Part shown: positions 1 through 10,300 of the stretch, piece after piece | How the letters are laid out: the number at the start of each line of letters is the position of its first letter | How positions within the stretch are numbered: position 1 is the first letter of the stretch | DNA from: Desulfohalobium retbaense DSM 5692 | GTDB taxonomy: Bacteria > Desulfobacterota > Desulfovibrionia > Desulfovibrionales > Desulfohalobiaceae | DNA: 64,000 bases | Assembly (NCBI RefSeq): GCF_000024325.1 | Contig: NC_013223.1 | Coordinates: 620,001-684,000 of the forward strand | Direction of reading: 5' to 3' | Notes under the pieces: generated by a model | The model's input: the letters and a program-made list of their open reading frames with translations, nothing else | What the model was told of the DNA's origin: nothing | Databases searched by the model: none | Made by a program: the position numbers and the translations under genes

Positions 1-833
1 CCGAGTATGACGGCAAGCCCGTGGAAGGGGGGGAGGCCCAGAACTTTGACCTTCCTCTCGGTGAAGGGCAATCGTTGCCGGAGTTCGAGGAGCTGGTCAA
101 AACCCTGACTCCTGGGGAACAGGCTGAAGAGGATATCACTTTCCCGTCCGATTTCCTGAACAAGGATCTGGCCGATGTGACCGTCAACATGAAGGTCACT
201 TTGAAGGCGATCAAGCAGCGGGTCTTGCCGGAAGTGGATGACGATTTTGCTGAAAAGGCTGGCGGTTTTGGTAGCGCCGAGGAAATGCGCAAGGCAATCA
301 GCGAGTCCTATGAAAACAGTCGCAACCAGGTGGCCAAGTCCGAAGCCCAGAAGGCGATTTTGGACAAGATTCTTGAGCAGGTCGACTTTCCCTTACCGCC
401 GTCCATGGTAGAAAATCAGATCCAGGCCCAGATCAAACAGCAGCGTGAGCGGCTGGAGCGCCAGGGCAAAAGCCTGGAGTCGACTGGAACAAGTGAAGAG
501 CAACTCCGCGAGGAGTACCGTCCCGAAGCCGAATCCCTGGTCAAATCCCACCTTGTTTTGCTGGCCATTGCCAATAAAGAGGAGTTGTCGGTTTCGCCGC
601 AGGAGGTCGAGCAGCACCTGTATCAGATGGCGGTGCAAAGTGGCCAGGATTTCCAGACCCTCAAGGAATACCATGAGAAAAATAACCTCATGTACGCCTT
701 GCGGGATCAGCTTCTTGCCGACAAAGCCATGGAGCTGATCTATGACAATGCCGAGGTCACCGAAGTCCCTGCCGGTGGATCTGATCAGGAATCCTCCGAT
801 GAGGATGACTCGGCCGCGACTGAGAACGAATAA
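1..833 (+). CDS. tig: Trigger factor, C-terminal part (5' end outside window)
   Basis: Ribosome-associated chaperone that meets nascent chains at the exit tunnel. The open frame runs in from the left edge (first whole codon at base 3), so the N-terminal ribosome-binding domain is missing; about 276 residues are visible. The start reads EYDGKPVEGGEA, the characteristic edge of the FKBP-like PPIase domain, followed by the helical arms that form the chaperone cradle. The tail is acidic and low-complexity (SDEDDSAATENE). It stands directly before clpP and clpX, the common tig-clpP-clpX order, so it probably opens a protein-quality-control operon. Identity is very likely from sequence and context. 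Confidence 0.95.
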   Translation, partial: EYDGKPVEGGEAQNFDLPLGEGQSLPEFEELVKTLTPGEQAEEDITFPSDFLNKDLADVTVNMKVTLKAIKQRVLPEVDDDFAEKAGGFGSAEEMRKAISESYENSRNQVAKSEAQKAILDKILEQVDFPLPPSMVENQIQAQIKQQRERLERQGKSLESTGTSEEQLREEYRPEAESLVKSHLVLLAIANKEELSVSPQEVEQHLYQMAVQSGQDFQTLKEYHEKNNLMYALRDQLLADKAMELIYDNAEVTEVPAGGSDQESSDEDDSAATENE

Positions 834-844
834 AATTTGACCAC

Positions 845-869
845 CCCGGGGCGTCTCAGGCGCCCCGGG
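845..869 (+). other. GC-rich hairpin between tig and clpP
   Basis: Just after the tig stop, CCCCGGGGCG and CGCCCCGGG can pair around a short TCTCAGG loop. The downstream bases are TCCCTTCCCC rather than a T-run. This is not a textbook intrinsic terminator and may instead be a processing site or partial attenuator separating tig from clpP. Confidence 0.4.
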
Positions 870-1054
870 TCCCTTCCCCGCCTACTTGAACCGCCCCTTT
901 GCTTCCTGTACCATTAGCCCAAGATCTACAGAGAAGTCCGTATCCCGACGGACTGTGCGGTGCTGTCGACCGGACTCCACCACCTCCTGCGGGGTGGCCG
1001 CCCCTTGAACACAACCGGCCCCGCTCACAGCGGGACATATGGGAGAAACCGCTC

Positions 1055-1648
1055 ATGAATGTACCTATTGTCATTGAATCCACGGGACGCGGGGAACGCG
1101 CCTATGATATATATTCCCGGCTTCTTAAAGACCGGATCATCCTGCTGGGCACCCCGATCGACGACAACGTGGCGAATCTGATCTGCGCCCAGCTTCTTTT
1201 CCTGGAATCGGAAAACCCGGACAAGGAAATCAATTTTTACATCAACAGCCCGGGAGGCTCCGTGACCTCGGGGTTAGCGATTTATGACACCATGCAATAC
1301 ATTTCCGCTCCCGTAGCGACCTTGTGCCTGGGGCAGGCTGCCAGCATGGGCGCCGTGCTCCTCGCTGCCGGCGAACCCGGAATGCGCTATGCCCTGCCGC
1401 ACGGGCGGATCATGCTCCACCAGCCCATGGGTGGGTTTCAAGGTCAGGCCACCGATATCGATATCCAGGCCCGGGAAATCCTGCGGTTGAAGAGTTCCTT
1501 GAATTCGATCCTCTCCCGGCATACCGGGGTGGAGCTGGAAAAGATGGAACGGGACACTGATCGCGACTATTTCATGGGCGCGACCGAAGCCGCCGATTAT
1601 GGCGTGATCGACCAAGTATTGGCGTCGCGGCGGGAAATGACCGGATAG
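1055..1648 (+). CDS. clpP: ATP-dependent Clp protease proteolytic subunit
   Basis: Self-compartmentalised serine protease that degrades substrates unfolded and fed by ClpX. The protein has 197 residues, the normal length. The catalytic triad is readable: Ser97 in GQAASMGA, His122 in MLHQP and Asp171 in TDRDYF. The start was set at ATG 1055 ([10 protein letters not shown]), which matches the family N-terminus; the frame stays open upstream to 899 but that stretch has no ClpP similarity. clpX follows 72 bp later on the same strand, so co-transcription is expected. Confidence 0.97.
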   Translation: MNVPIVIESTGRGERAYDIYSRLLKDRIILLGTPIDDNVANLICAQLLFLESENPDKEINFYINSPGGSVTSGLAIYDTMQYISAPVATLCLGQAASMGAVLLAAGEPGMRYALPHGRIMLHQPMGGFQGQATDIDIQAREILRLKSSLNSILSRHTGVELEKMERDTDRDYFMGATEAADYGVIDQVLASRREMTG

Positions 1649-1720
1649 CCACTGGACAGAACGACTGGAGGTCTTACCTGTTTGCAAAGACCACCCAGCG
1701 ATAAGGAGAAAAGGACAACC

Positions 1721-2965
1721 ATGAGTGACGATACCAAGCACAGCCAGGACGTGCAGTGCTCTTTTTGCGGGAAATCCCAGGACAATGTGCAACGGCTGAT
1801 TGCTGGTCCGGATGTCTATATATGCGACGAGTGCATCGGACTGTGCAACGAGATCATCGCCCAGGACAATGTCAGTGAAAGCGTTGAGGAGGGGCAGCTC
1901 CTGCCTCCGGCGGAGATCAAGGAAGCCCTGAACGACTATGTCGTGGGCCAGGATATGGCCAAAAAGGTTTTGGCCGTGGCCGTGCACAATCACTACAAGC
2001 GGGTTTACTATGCTGGCGGCAGTGACGATGTGGAACTGGACAAGAGCAATATCCTCTTTGTCGGACCGACCGGCTCGGGGAAAACGTTAATGGCCCAGAC
2101 TCTGGCCCGCATCCTGAACGTCCCTTTTGCCATTGCCGATGCGACGAACCTGACCGAGGCCGGATATGTCGGCGAGGATGTGGAGAACATCCTGGTGCAG
2201 CTGCTGCAAAACGCCGATTATGACCTTGAGAAGGCCTCCAAGGGCATCATTTATATAGACGAGATCGACAAGGTCGCCCGCAAATCGGACAGTCCCTCCA
2301 TCACCCGTGATGTTTCCGGGGAAGGGGTCCAGCAGGCCTTGTTGAAAATTATCGAAGGCACTGAAGCTAATATCCCGCCCAAGGGCGGCCGCAAGCACCC
2401 CCAGCAGGAATTTATCCGCATGGATACCTCGAATATCCTGTTTATTCTCGGCGGGGCGTTTGTCGGGCTGGAGGATATCATCCAGCAGCGCCTTCAAGGC
2501 AGTTCCATGGGCTTTGGGGCCCGTCTCGTGGGCAAGAAGGAGATGAGCATTGGGGATGTCCTGCGCCAGGTCCATCCCGAAGATCTGCTCAAATTCGGCC
2601 TGATACCGGAATTTGTCGGGCGTATCCCGGTGGTCGCCACGCTGGATGAACTCAGCGAGGACGATCTGGTCCACATCCTGACGGCACCGAGAAACGCGCT
2701 GGTCAAGCAATACCAGAAGCTCTTCGAACTGGATGAAGTCCATTTGCGGTTCACAAACAACGCCTTGAAAGCCATCGCCACACGTGCCCTGGCCCAAAAA
2801 ACCGGGGCACGCGGTCTGCGCAACGTTATGGAAACCATCATGCTGGATCTGATGTACAAACTCCCATCCATGACCGATGTCAAGGAGTGTGTGGTGAACA
2901 AGGCGGTGGTCGAAGAGGGCAAGGATCCCATGGTCTTCTATCGCCAGGCAGTCAAAACAGCCTGA
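1721..2965 (+). CDS. clpX: Clp protease ATP-binding subunit ClpX
   Basis: AAA+ unfoldase that recognises substrates and translocates them into ClpP. 414 residues. An N-terminal C4 zinc-binding domain uses Cys13, Cys16, Cys35 and Cys38. Walker A is GPTGSGKT (115-122), and a Walker B-type IIYIDEIDK follows. ATG 1721 is preceded by AAGGAG at 1703-1708; the frame extends upstream to 1682 but the zinc domain fixes the start. It lies between clpP and lon, a classical protease cluster. Confidence 0.97.
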   Translation: MSDDTKHSQDVQCSFCGKSQDNVQRLIAGPDVYICDECIGLCNEIIAQDNVSESVEEGQLLPPAEIKEALNDYVVGQDMAKKVLAVAVHNHYKRVYYAGGSDDVELDKSNILFVGPTGSGKTLMAQTLARILNVPFAIADATNLTEAGYVGEDVENILVQLLQNADYDLEKASKGIIYIDEIDKVARKSDSPSITRDVSGEGVQQALLKIIEGTEANIPPKGGRKHPQQEFIRMDTSNILFILGGAFVGLEDIIQQRLQGSSMGFGARLVGKKEMSIGDVLRQVHPEDLLKFGLIPEFVGRIPVVATLDELSEDDLVHILTAPRNALVKQYQKLFELDEVHLRFTNNALKAIATRALAQKTGARGLRNVMETIMLDLMYKLPSMTDVKECVVNKAVVEEGKDPMVFYRQAVKTA

Positions 2966-3102
2966 TCCCGTTTTATCGCAATGCAGTCCCGCGGGTCGTC
3001 CCGACGCCTCGCCCGCGGGCAAAGATGGGTGTCGCAACCCCCTTTGGGCTGAGCGTTTCCGGAGGCACAGCAGCCGGGAACGAGGCCGAGGAGGAAGACT
3101 AT

Positions 3103-5550
3103 ATGCCGGATACCTACACGACAGGGACTGGTGGGATGCAACTGCCAGTGATGACCTTACGGGAAGTGGTCATGTTTCCCAGGGCTATCGTGCCGCTTTT
3201 TGTGGGCCGCAAGGCTTCCATTGCAGCTGTCGAACACGCTTTGGAACAATACAACAAACGTATCCTCCTGGTGGCTCAGAAAGAACCTGAAGTGGAAACC
3301 CCTGGGCAGGACGACCTGTTTGCCATGGGGGCGATCTGTAAGATTCTGCAACTCTTGCGTCTGCCCGACGGGACGGTCAAAGTCCTTTTTGAAGGGCAAA
3401 ATCGGGCCTATTGGCGTCCGGTCGAGGACCGGTTTTCGTTTGAAGGTGAAAGTGTGGCCCTGGCCGAAGTGCAGATGCTGCAAGAGAATGATCCGGACAA
3501 TCCTGAAGCGCGGGCCTTGATCCGGACCACCCAGGAAGCCGTTCAGAAATACAGCAAGATCAATAAACAATTGGCCCAAGAGACCTTGATGGCCATCTCG
3601 TCCATTGATCGCCCGGGGCGCCTGGCTGATGTCATCATGCCCCACTTGAAGGTCGAATATACCCAGAAGCAGGCTGTGCTGGAGGTCCAGGACCCGCTCG
3701 AACGTCTGGAACAGACCTATGCTCTGCTGGAAGGGGAGATCGAGGTCTCGAGCCTGGAACGGCAGATCAAGAGCCGGGTCAAAGACCAGATGCAGAGCAA
3801 TCAGCGGGATTATTATCTCAATGAGCAGCTCAAGGCCATCAAAAAGGAAATGGGCCAGGAGGACGACCCTCAGGCCGAACTCGATGAGCTTCTCGAACGG
3901 TTGCAAGCCAAGGATATGCCGGACCACGCCCGGGAGAAAGCGGAAAAAGAGATCAAAAAATTGCGGCAGATGCCGCCCTCATCCGCGGAATACACTGTGG
4001 TTCGCAACTATATCGATTGGATTTTAGACCTGCCCTGGAATCATCTCAAGCAGACCGAACTCGATCTGCAACAGGCGGAGCAGATTCTCGACGAAGACCA
4101 TTACGGTCTGGAAAAGCCCAAACAACGCATTCTCGAATATCTTGCCGTCCAGACCCTGGTGGAGAAGATGCAGGGGTCGATATTGTGTTTTGTTGGGCCC
4201 CCTGGCGTGGGAAAAACTTCGCTGTCCAAGTCCATAGCTCGTTCCACGGGCAGAGAGTTCGTGCGCCTCTCCCTTGGAGGCGTGCGCGACGAGGCCGAAA
4301 TCCGGGGGCACCGGCGGACCTATGTGGGAGCCTTGCCCGGCAAGATCATCCAGTCCCTGAAGCGGGCGCAATCCAATAATCCGGTCTTCTGTCTCGATGA
4401 AGTCGACAAGATGAGTATGGATTTCCGGGGCGATCCGTCGGCAGCCCTGCTCGAGGTTCTGGACCCCGAACAGAATGTGGCCTTCAACGACCATTATCTC
4501 GATCTGGACTACGATTTATCGCATATTTTCTTCATCACTACGGCGAATTATCTGGAGGCTATCCCGGCTCCTTTGCGAGATCGCATGGAGATCATCAAGC
4601 TTTCCGGATATCTGGAGACGGAGAAGCTCCAGATCGCCCGGAAATTTCTGCTTCCCAAACAATTGCATAAAAATGGACTTGACCCTGAACAGGTTTCCGT
4701 TTCGGACGGAGCGCTTTTGGAAGTGATCCGTCGCTATACCCGGGAAGCCGGTGTCCGGAATCTGGAGCGGCAAATCGCTTCTATCTGCCGCAAGCTGGCC
4801 AAGGAAAAGGTTGAGGGCAAAGGGGAGATCCGTTCCTCCAAGGTCACCAAAACCTCTGTCGGTAGTTTGCTTGGAGTCCCGGATTATCGCTATGGCCAAC
4901 GAGAAAAAGAACCCCAGGTTGGTGTGGCCACCGGCTTGGCCTGGACGGAGATGGGCGGCGAATTGCTGCTTGTCGAAGTCGCGCTCATGCCCGGCAAAGG
5001 GAAGGTAGAAATTACCGGCAAGATCGGTGACGTCATGCAGGAATCCGCTCGGGCCGCACTCAGTTATATCCGGTCACGTTCGGATCTGTTTGGGTTGCGC
5101 TCTGATTTTTACGAAGGGATTGATGTCCATGTCCATGTGCCCGAGGGGGCCACGCCCAAGGATGGCCCTTCCGCTGGAATTACTCTGGCGACGAGCCTTA
5201 TCTCCGCGTTGCTGCACATTCCGGTACGCAATGATGTGGCGATGACCGGCGAAATCACCCTCAGGGGCCGGGTGCTGCCCATCGGCGGCTTGCGGGAAAA
5301 GCTCTTGGCCGCCCACCGCGGACTGATTCGTACCGTGTTGATCCCCAAGGATAACGAAAAGGACCTCAAGGAGGTCCCGGAAGCGATCCGCCGTGATCTG
5401 GAGATTCTGCCCGTGGAACACATGGATGATGTGTTGCCTCTGGCCCTGCTGGACAGTCCCGCAGAGAATCTTTTCTGCGGTCGTGACGACGAAAATATTC
5501 CTCTGGCACGGCGACTGCGCAAGGAGGAATCCTTGCCTCCCACGCATTAG
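3103..5550 (+). CDS. lon: ATP-dependent protease La (Lon)
   Basis: Homo-oligomeric cytosolic AAA+ protease for misfolded and short-lived regulatory proteins. 815 residues. The N-terminal substrate-binding LAN domain begins at [13 protein letters not shown], then comes a coiled-coil stretch, the AAA+ module with GPPGVGKT, and the C-terminal protease domain with catalytic Ser690 (DGPSAG) and Lys733 (GGLREKLLA). The start at ATG 3103 is chosen because AGGAGG lies at 3089-3094; the frame is open back to 2887, inside clpX, but that part looks untranslated. The gene is followed by a strong terminator. Confidence 0.96.
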   Translation: MPDTYTTGTGGMQLPVMTLREVVMFPRAIVPLFVGRKASIAAVEHALEQYNKRILLVAQKEPEVETPGQDDLFAMGAICKILQLLRLPDGTVKVLFEGQNRAYWRPVEDRFSFEGESVALAEVQMLQENDPDNPEARALIRTTQEAVQKYSKINKQLAQETLMAISSIDRPGRLADVIMPHLKVEYTQKQAVLEVQDPLERLEQTYALLEGEIEVSSLERQIKSRVKDQMQSNQRDYYLNEQLKAIKKEMGQEDDPQAELDELLERLQAKDMPDHAREKAEKEIKKLRQMPPSSAEYTVVRNYIDWILDLPWNHLKQTELDLQQAEQILDEDHYGLEKPKQRILEYLAVQTLVEKMQGSILCFVGPPGVGKTSLSKSIARSTGREFVRLSLGGVRDEAEIRGHRRTYVGALPGKIIQSLKRAQSNNPVFCLDEVDKMSMDFRGDPSAALLEVLDPEQNVAFNDHYLDLDYDLSHIFFITTANYLEAIPAPLRDRMEIIKLSGYLETEKLQIARKFLLPKQLHKNGLDPEQVSVSDGALLEVIRRYTREAGVRNLERQIASICRKLAKEKVEGKGEIRSSKVTKTSVGSLLGVPDYRYGQREKEPQVGVATGLAWTEMGGELLLVEVALMPGKGKVEITGKIGDVMQESARAALSYIRSRSDLFGLRSDFYEGIDVHVHVPEGATPKDGPSAGITLATSLISALLHIPVRNDVAMTGEITLRGRVLPIGGLREKLLAAHRGLIRTVLIPKDNEKDLKEVPEAIRRDLEILPVEHMDDVLPLALLDSPAENLFCGRDDENIPLARRLRKEESLPPTH

Positions 5551-5560
5551 CACCATTTCG

Positions 5561-5588
5561 GCCGGGCGTACGCCCGGCCTTTTTTTTG
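5561..5588 (+). terminator. Intrinsic terminator after lon
   Basis: A perfect 18-bp palindrome (GCCGGGCG TA CGCCCGGC, 5561-5578) is followed by CCTTTTTTTT. It closes the clpX-lon unit. Confidence 0.93.
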
Positions 5589-5766
5589 AGTGTGCCGCGA
5601 GTCGGTCTGCATGCCAACAGTGGCCGGTATCGGGCTGTTGGGGCAAGAAAAAACAGCCACAGACGAAAAGACTTGGTGTCTTGCGTAGCACTTCGCTCCT
5701 TGACAGCGAGCCCGATCGTGATTTCAATACTTCCATACTCATATGACCGCCTACAAGGAGAAAAGC

Positions 5767-6282
5767 ATGCTTACGGAAAGAATGGAAAAAGCCCTGAATG
5801 AACAAATCAACGCCGAAATGTATTCTTCGTATCTCTATTTGGCCATGGCGGCCTATTTCGAGGACAAGTCCCTTCCGGGGTGCGCGGCGTGGATGAAAGC
5901 CCAGGCCCAGGAAGAGCTCTTTCATTCCATGAAATTCTTCGACTACGTCAACGAGCGTGGCGGCCGGGTCGAGTTGCAGGCGATCGAAACGCCGCCAAGG
6001 GAGTGGGGTTCGGTTTTGGAGGTTTTCGAAGCCTCTTTGGCCCACGAACAAAAGGTCACCAGCCTGATCAACGGGCTGGTCGATCTGGCGTTGGAAGTCA
6101 AAGACCACGCCACTAACAATTTCCTGCAATGGTTTGTGGCTGAACAGGTCGAAGAGGAAGACAGTGTGGGAGCTGTCGTCGACAAGCTCAAGCTCATGGG
6201 TGAGGCGACCGGCGGCCTGTTCATGATCGATCGTGAGCTTGGGCAACGCACGTTTACCATGCCCTCGGCGACGGAAGAGTAA
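5767..6282 (+). CDS. ftnA: Non-haem ferritin
   Basis: Iron-storage cage protein with ferroxidase activity. 171 residues forming a four-helix bundle. The ferroxidase ligands of bacterial FtnA are all present at the expected numbers: Glu17, Tyr24, Glu50, His53, Glu94, Gln127 and Glu130. The start is ATG 5767, with AAGGAG at 5755-5760 six bases upstream; an in-frame ATG at 5743 lies before this ribosome site and is unlikely. The gene has its own terminator and is probably monocistronic. No clear Fur box was seen in the 180-bp leader. Confidence 0.94.
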   Translation: MLTERMEKALNEQINAEMYSSYLYLAMAAYFEDKSLPGCAAWMKAQAQEELFHSMKFFDYVNERGGRVELQAIETPPREWGSVLEVFEASLAHEQKVTSLINGLVDLALEVKDHATNNFLQWFVAEQVEEEDSVGAVVDKLKLMGEATGGLFMIDRELGQRTFTMPSATEE

Positions 6283-6315
6283 GAGGAAAACCCGGTGAAC
6301 ACAGAGTGAGTTTCC

Positions 6316-6351
6316 AACAGGGCGGTTCGACAGGACCGCCCTGTTTTTTTT
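6316..6351 (+). terminator. Intrinsic terminator after ferritin
   Basis: AACAGGGCGGT pairs with ACCGCCCTGTT around the loop TCGACAGG, followed by a T-run. Confidence 0.92.
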
Positions 6352-6389
6352 GAATCCCGCCTGTCGTTGGGCAAGCCAAGGAAGATGAT

Positions 6390-8111
6390 ATGCACGACCA
6401 CGACCCGAGCGTTCAGATCTGTATTGGCGGTGAAGCAGGGCAAGGCCTGGTGACAATCGGGCACTTGCTCTCCAAGGCCCTGGTTCGCGACGGATACTGG
6501 ATTCTGGTCAGCCAGAGTTATATGTCCCGTATTCGGGGAGGGCACAACACCTTTTCCATCCGGGTCGGCACCGAACCTGTTTTGTCGCCGCGCGAGGACT
6601 GCGATGTTTTGGTCGCCCTCAACCAGGACACCATCGAGCAGGACGGACCGGCATTGACCACAGGGGGGTGCCTGGTTGGCGATACCGACCTCGATTTCGG
6701 GGAACTTCCCCATCTGGCTGTACCGACGTCTGATTTGGCCAGCAAACCGTTGTATGCCAATACCGCGGCCCTCGGGGTTGTGGGGGGACTGCTCGGTGTG
6801 CGTCCCCAGACTCTTGAAGCCCTGTTGCGGGAACAGTTTGCCAAGAAAAAAGAAGAGGTGATCACCAGCAATCTTGGTGTCTTGGAGGCGGCACTGTCAT
6901 GGGTCGAGGAGAATCGTGGCGATTTTCCACCATTGCCGGCGGCACAACCGCCTGAATCCAGCCTGATGCTCAACGGCAGCGAGGCGGTCGCGCTTGGCGC
7001 CCTGGCCGGGGGCGTTCGATTCTGTTCCTTTTATCCCATGACCCCGGCCACAGGAGTGGCTTTGAACCTCATCGCCCAGGCTGAGGCCATGGGCGTGGTC
7101 ACCGAACAGGCCGAGGACGAGATCGCGGCAGTGAACATGGCCCTGGGCGCCTCCTATGCCGGGTCCCGGGTTTTGGTGCCGACTTCTGGAGGAGGCTACG
7201 CCCTGATGACCGAAGGCGTCAGTCTGGCCGGCATGCATGAATTGCCCCTCGTATTGGTCGTAGCCCAGCGCCCCGGGCCGGCGACCGGCTTGCCGACCCA
7301 GACGGAACAGGGAGATTTGGAATTCGTGCTCTTCGGCGGACATGGCGAATTCCCCCGGGCTGTTTTCGCGCCCGGCGACATCCCGGAGTGTTTTCACCTC
7401 ACCCGGAAATCCATGGGGCTGGCTGAACGCTGGCAGAGTCCGGTGTTTGTTCTTTCCGATCAGTATCTTGCTGATGCCTGGCAAACCGTTTCAGCTCCAG
7501 AATTGGAATACGAAGCCGACCCCCCGTCTGACTCGGCGTGCGCCCAGGTGGCGGCGGACTCCTATGAGCGGTATGCGGTTACCGAAAGCGGTGTTTCGCC
7601 GCGGTGTCTGCCGGGCCAAAGCGAAGCCCTGGTCGTCAATGACAGCGATGAACACACCCCGGACGGGCATATCACCGAAGATCACGCGGTCCGAGTGGCA
7701 ATGGTCGACAAACGGCTCCGCAAACGTGAAGGGTTGAAGCAGGAGGTCACGCCCCCGACCTATACCGGGGATCCTCTGGAGAGTGGCATGCTCTTGATCT
7801 GTTGGGGGTCGAGCAAGGGGCCGGTGCTGGAGGCAGCTACATTGCTTCGCCAAGCCGGACAACGAGTCGGAGTGCTCCATTTTTCCCAGGTCTGGCCGCT
7901 TGTGCCGGAGACCTTTCCTGTCGATCCGGCTAAGGCGCAATCGGTGGTCGTGGTCGAGGGCAACGCCACCGGACAATTTGCAGCGCTGTTGCGACGGGAG
8001 ATGGGGATCGAGGTTTCCGGGAAAGTTTTGCGGTATGACGGCTTGCCGCTGACAGCCGCTTTTATCTGGAATCAGCTCGCCGAGGCAGGAATGATTGAAA
8101 GCGGAGCATAA
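6390..8111 (+). CDS. korA: 2-oxoacid:ferredoxin oxidoreductase, fused gamma-alpha chain
   Basis: Part of the enzyme that oxidatively decarboxylates a 2-oxoacid (probably 2-oxoglutarate) to the acyl-CoA, reducing ferredoxin. 573 residues. The N-terminal gamma domain (about 8-190) carries the GGEAGQGLVTIG motif and SRIRGGHNTF. The alpha domain (about 195-573) has YPMTPATG and EDEIAAVNMALGA, the pyrimidine-binding part of the TPP site. ATG 6390 follows AAGGAAG. korB is next; no separate ferredoxin-like delta chain is present, as in two-gene KOR systems. The 2-oxoglutarate versus pyruvate or branched-chain preference cannot be read with certainty. Confidence 0.9.
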   Translation: MHDHDPSVQICIGGEAGQGLVTIGHLLSKALVRDGYWILVSQSYMSRIRGGHNTFSIRVGTEPVLSPREDCDVLVALNQDTIEQDGPALTTGGCLVGDTDLDFGELPHLAVPTSDLASKPLYANTAALGVVGGLLGVRPQTLEALLREQFAKKKEEVITSNLGVLEAALSWVEENRGDFPPLPAAQPPESSLMLNGSEAVALGALAGGVRFCSFYPMTPATGVALNLIAQAEAMGVVTEQAEDEIAAVNMALGASYAGSRVLVPTSGGGYALMTEGVSLAGMHELPLVLVVAQRPGPATGLPTQTEQGDLEFVLFGGHGEFPRAVFAPGDIPECFHLTRKSMGLAERWQSPVFVLSDQYLADAWQTVSAPELEYEADPPSDSACAQVAADSYERYAVTESGVSPRCLPGQSEALVVNDSDEHTPDGHITEDHAVRVAMVDKRLRKREGLKQEVTPPTYTGDPLESGMLLICWGSSKGPVLEAATLLRQAGQRVGVLHFSQVWPLVPETFPVDPAKAQSVVVVEGNATGQFAALLRREMGIEVSGKVLRYDGLPLTAAFIWNQLAEAGMIESGA

Positions 8112-8179
8112 CCGGCAGGAAGGACGTGTTCTCAGCGAACGCTCAAGGTGTTATTGCAGACTGCCAAAGGAGTCCTTGC

Positions 8180-9034
8180 ATGGGATCTATCGAAGCCTAC
8201 GGTGAATTTGACACCGCGTGGTGTCCAGGATGCGGCAACCATTCTATCTTGCAGGCCGTGAAAATGGCCCTGGCGCAAAGCGATATCGCGCCCCATGAGG
8301 TTGTCTTTGCCTCAGGGATCGGCCAAGCGGCCAAAGCCCCGCATTATCTGCGGGCCAATGTTTTTAACGGACTGCACGGCCGGGCCCTGCCGGCGGCCAC
8401 CGGGATCAAGCTGGCCAATCCCGAGCTGACGGTTATCGCCGAGAGCGGTGACGGTTGCAATTATGGTGAGGGAGGCAACCATTTTCTTGCGGCCATCCGC
8501 CGCAACGTCAATATTACCCTTTTAGCCCATGACAACCAGATTTATGGGCTGACCAAAGGTCAGGCGAGCCCGACCACCGAAACCGGACACACGACCAAGG
8601 CCCAGCCTGGCGGCGCTCCTTCGGCGCCCTTCAATCCTCTGGCGGTGGCCGTGAGCATGGAGGCGGGATTCGTGGCCCGGGGATTTTCCGGAGAACAGGA
8701 GCACCTGGCCGATTTGATCCAGCAGGCCATTGCCCATCCCGGATTCGCCCTGGTGGATATCTTGCAACCGTGTGTCTCTTTCAATACAGCCAATACGTAT
8801 GGGTGGTACAAGAAACGGTGCACGAAACTCACCGCTGATCATGACCCTACGGATTGGGCGCAGGCCATGCAGATCGCCCGGCAATGGGGAGAGACGATCC
8901 CCATTGGCCTTGTGTACCACGCCACCGATCGTCCAACGTTTGAAGACCATTTTCCGGTATTGTCCAAGGGACCGTTGTCCCATCCCAATCCCGGGCAGAC
9001 CACGGTGCGGGATCTTCTGGCCACGTTTGCCTGA
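8180..9034 (+). CDS. korB: 2-oxoacid:ferredoxin oxidoreductase, beta chain
   Basis: TPP-binding catalytic chain paired with the fused gamma-alpha chain just upstream. 284 residues. DTAWCPGCGNH supplies the cysteines typical for the proximal cluster region, and GDGCNYGEGGNH is the TPP/Mg signature. The start at ATG 8180 is supported by AAAGGAG at 8166-8172; the frame is open back to 8126 without a ribosome site. The same-strand run into the thiol proteins downstream suggests one operon. Confidence 0.92.
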   Translation: MGSIEAYGEFDTAWCPGCGNHSILQAVKMALAQSDIAPHEVVFASGIGQAAKAPHYLRANVFNGLHGRALPAATGIKLANPELTVIAESGDGCNYGEGGNHFLAAIRRNVNITLLAHDNQIYGLTKGQASPTTETGHTTKAQPGGAPSAPFNPLAVAVSMEAGFVARGFSGEQEHLADLIQQAIAHPGFALVDILQPCVSFNTANTYGWYKKRCTKLTADHDPTDWAQAMQIARQWGETIPIGLVYHATDRPTFEDHFPVLSKGPLSHPNPGQTTVRDLLATFA

Positions 9035-9062
9035 AGCCCCGGCCGGATACAAGGAGGATTGT

Positions 9063-9623
9063 ATGCGAACCGCACGACTTCTCTGTCTGGTTGCCGTTTT
9101 GTTGCTGACATCCACGTGGGTGTGGGCCGCCTCGCCGCCCCAGGCTGGCGACGCTTTTCCTGAACAGGCATTGCAGGCGCCGCAATCCGAAAAAGAGCGC
9201 GCTTACCTCGGCCTGGGGCCAGAGGTGGAACAGTTCCGGCTCCAGGATCTCAAGGCCCCGGTCATTGTTGTGGAGATCTTCAGTATGTATTGCCCGTACT
9301 GTCAGCGGGAGGCCCCGGAAGTCAACGCTCTTTTCCAGCGTATCCAGGAGGAAGGGCTCGGGGATTCCATCAAGATGCTCGGCATTGGCCCCGGGAACTC
9401 AGCGTATGAGGTCGGGATCTTTCGGGACAAGTTCAGCGTCCCGTTTCCCTTGTTTCCCGACCGGGACTACACATGGCACAAGGTTGTTGGCGAAGTCGGG
9501 ACCCCGTATTTCTTTGTTCTGGAACGAGATGGCGATCAACTGCGGGTGCGGATTTCACATCTGGGGCCGTTTGAATCTCCGGAAGCATTTTGGAACCGTA
9601 TCCTCAAGGCGACCCACTTGTAG
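9063..9623 (+). CDS. Exported thioredoxin-like protein (TlpA/AhpC-type)
   Basis: Probable periplasmic thiol oxidoreductase. 186 residues starting with a clear signal peptide (MRTARLL, a hydrophobic core, then WAASPP). The thioredoxin fold carries a CPYC active site in SMYCPYCQREAP and the cis-Pro element GTPYFF. AAGGAGG stands about five bases before ATG 9063; the longer open frame starting inside korB is disregarded. It lies between korB and an exported peroxiredoxin, which suggests it reduces that peroxiredoxin. The substrate itself is inference. Confidence 0.82.
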   Translation: MRTARLLCLVAVLLLTSTWVWAASPPQAGDAFPEQALQAPQSEKERAYLGLGPEVEQFRLQDLKAPVIVVEIFSMYCPYCQREAPEVNALFQRIQEEGLGDSIKMLGIGPGNSAYEVGIFRDKFSVPFPLFPDRDYTWHKVVGEVGTPYFFVLERDGDQLRVRISHLGPFESPEAFWNRILKATHL

Positions 9624-9706
9624 GTGGTTTGTTGTGTTCGGAAAAATCCGGGAACAATACCGCAACGGTTTGCGGATCCGGGTGGCCTGAGAGAGGAGAG
9701 AAAACG

Positions 9707-10300
9707 ATGCGCAAAATGATGGTCGCGATAGGTGTTTTCGTCTGCGCCTGTCTGGTCGCTGGATCCGTTCCTGCCCAGGTGGAAACGGTGTATTCGGTCG
9801 GCCAGCTCAAGCCGGTGGACAGCGAACTCAAAGTCGCTGTCGGTGACGCCGCTCCGGATTTCGCCTTGCCGGATCTGCAGGGCGAAACAGTGCGGTTGTC
9901 CTCCTTTGAAGGGGAGAAAAACGTCATCCTGTCCTTTGTCCCGGCCGCGTTCACCCCGGTGTGTTCAGACCAGTGGCCCGGGTATGATCTCATGCAGGAT
10001 ATTTTTACGGCCCACAATGCCATTATTCTTGGAATCAGTGCAGACAACACCCCGTCGCAATATGCTTGGGTTCAGGAAATGGGCGGGGTCTGGTTTCCGG
10101 TCCTGTCCGATTTCTGGCCCCATGGCCAAGCCGCTTCCCGTTTCGGGGTTCTGCGCTCGGACGGGACTACGGAACGGGCCCTTTTCCTCATCGATACCCA
10201 GGGAATCATCCGCTACATCGATGTCCATGACATCAATAGCCGGCCGCGCCTGGAACCACTGATCGAGGCGTTGGAAAATCTCTCTACGGAGGCGCCATGA
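9707..10300 (+). CDS. Exported peroxiredoxin (AhpC/TSA family)
   Basis: Thiol peroxidase expected to reduce peroxides outside the cytoplasm. 197 residues with a signal peptide (MRKMMVAIGVFVCACL to VPAQ). The peroxidatic motif is FTPVCSDQ. No obvious resolving Cys is visible in the mature part, so it looks like a 1-Cys type that needs an external reductant. ATG 9707 follows GAGGAGAG. The last four bases overlap the start of the DsrE-like gene, implying translational coupling. Confidence 0.85.
   Translation: MRKMMVAIGVFVCACLVAGSVPAQVETVYSVGQLKPVDSELKVAVGDAAPDFALPDLQGETVRLSSFEGEKNVILSFVPAAFTPVCSDQWPGYDLMQDIFTAHNAIILGISADNTPSQYAWVQEMGGVWFPVLSDFWPHGQAASRFGVLRSDGTTERALFLIDTQGIIRYIDVHDINSRPRLEPLIEALENLSTEAP

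Noticed and set aside
5074-6456. A 460-codon open frame on the minus strand across the end of lon and ferritin
   Set aside because: It is antisense to two clear genes, has no recognisable domain and spans two terminators.
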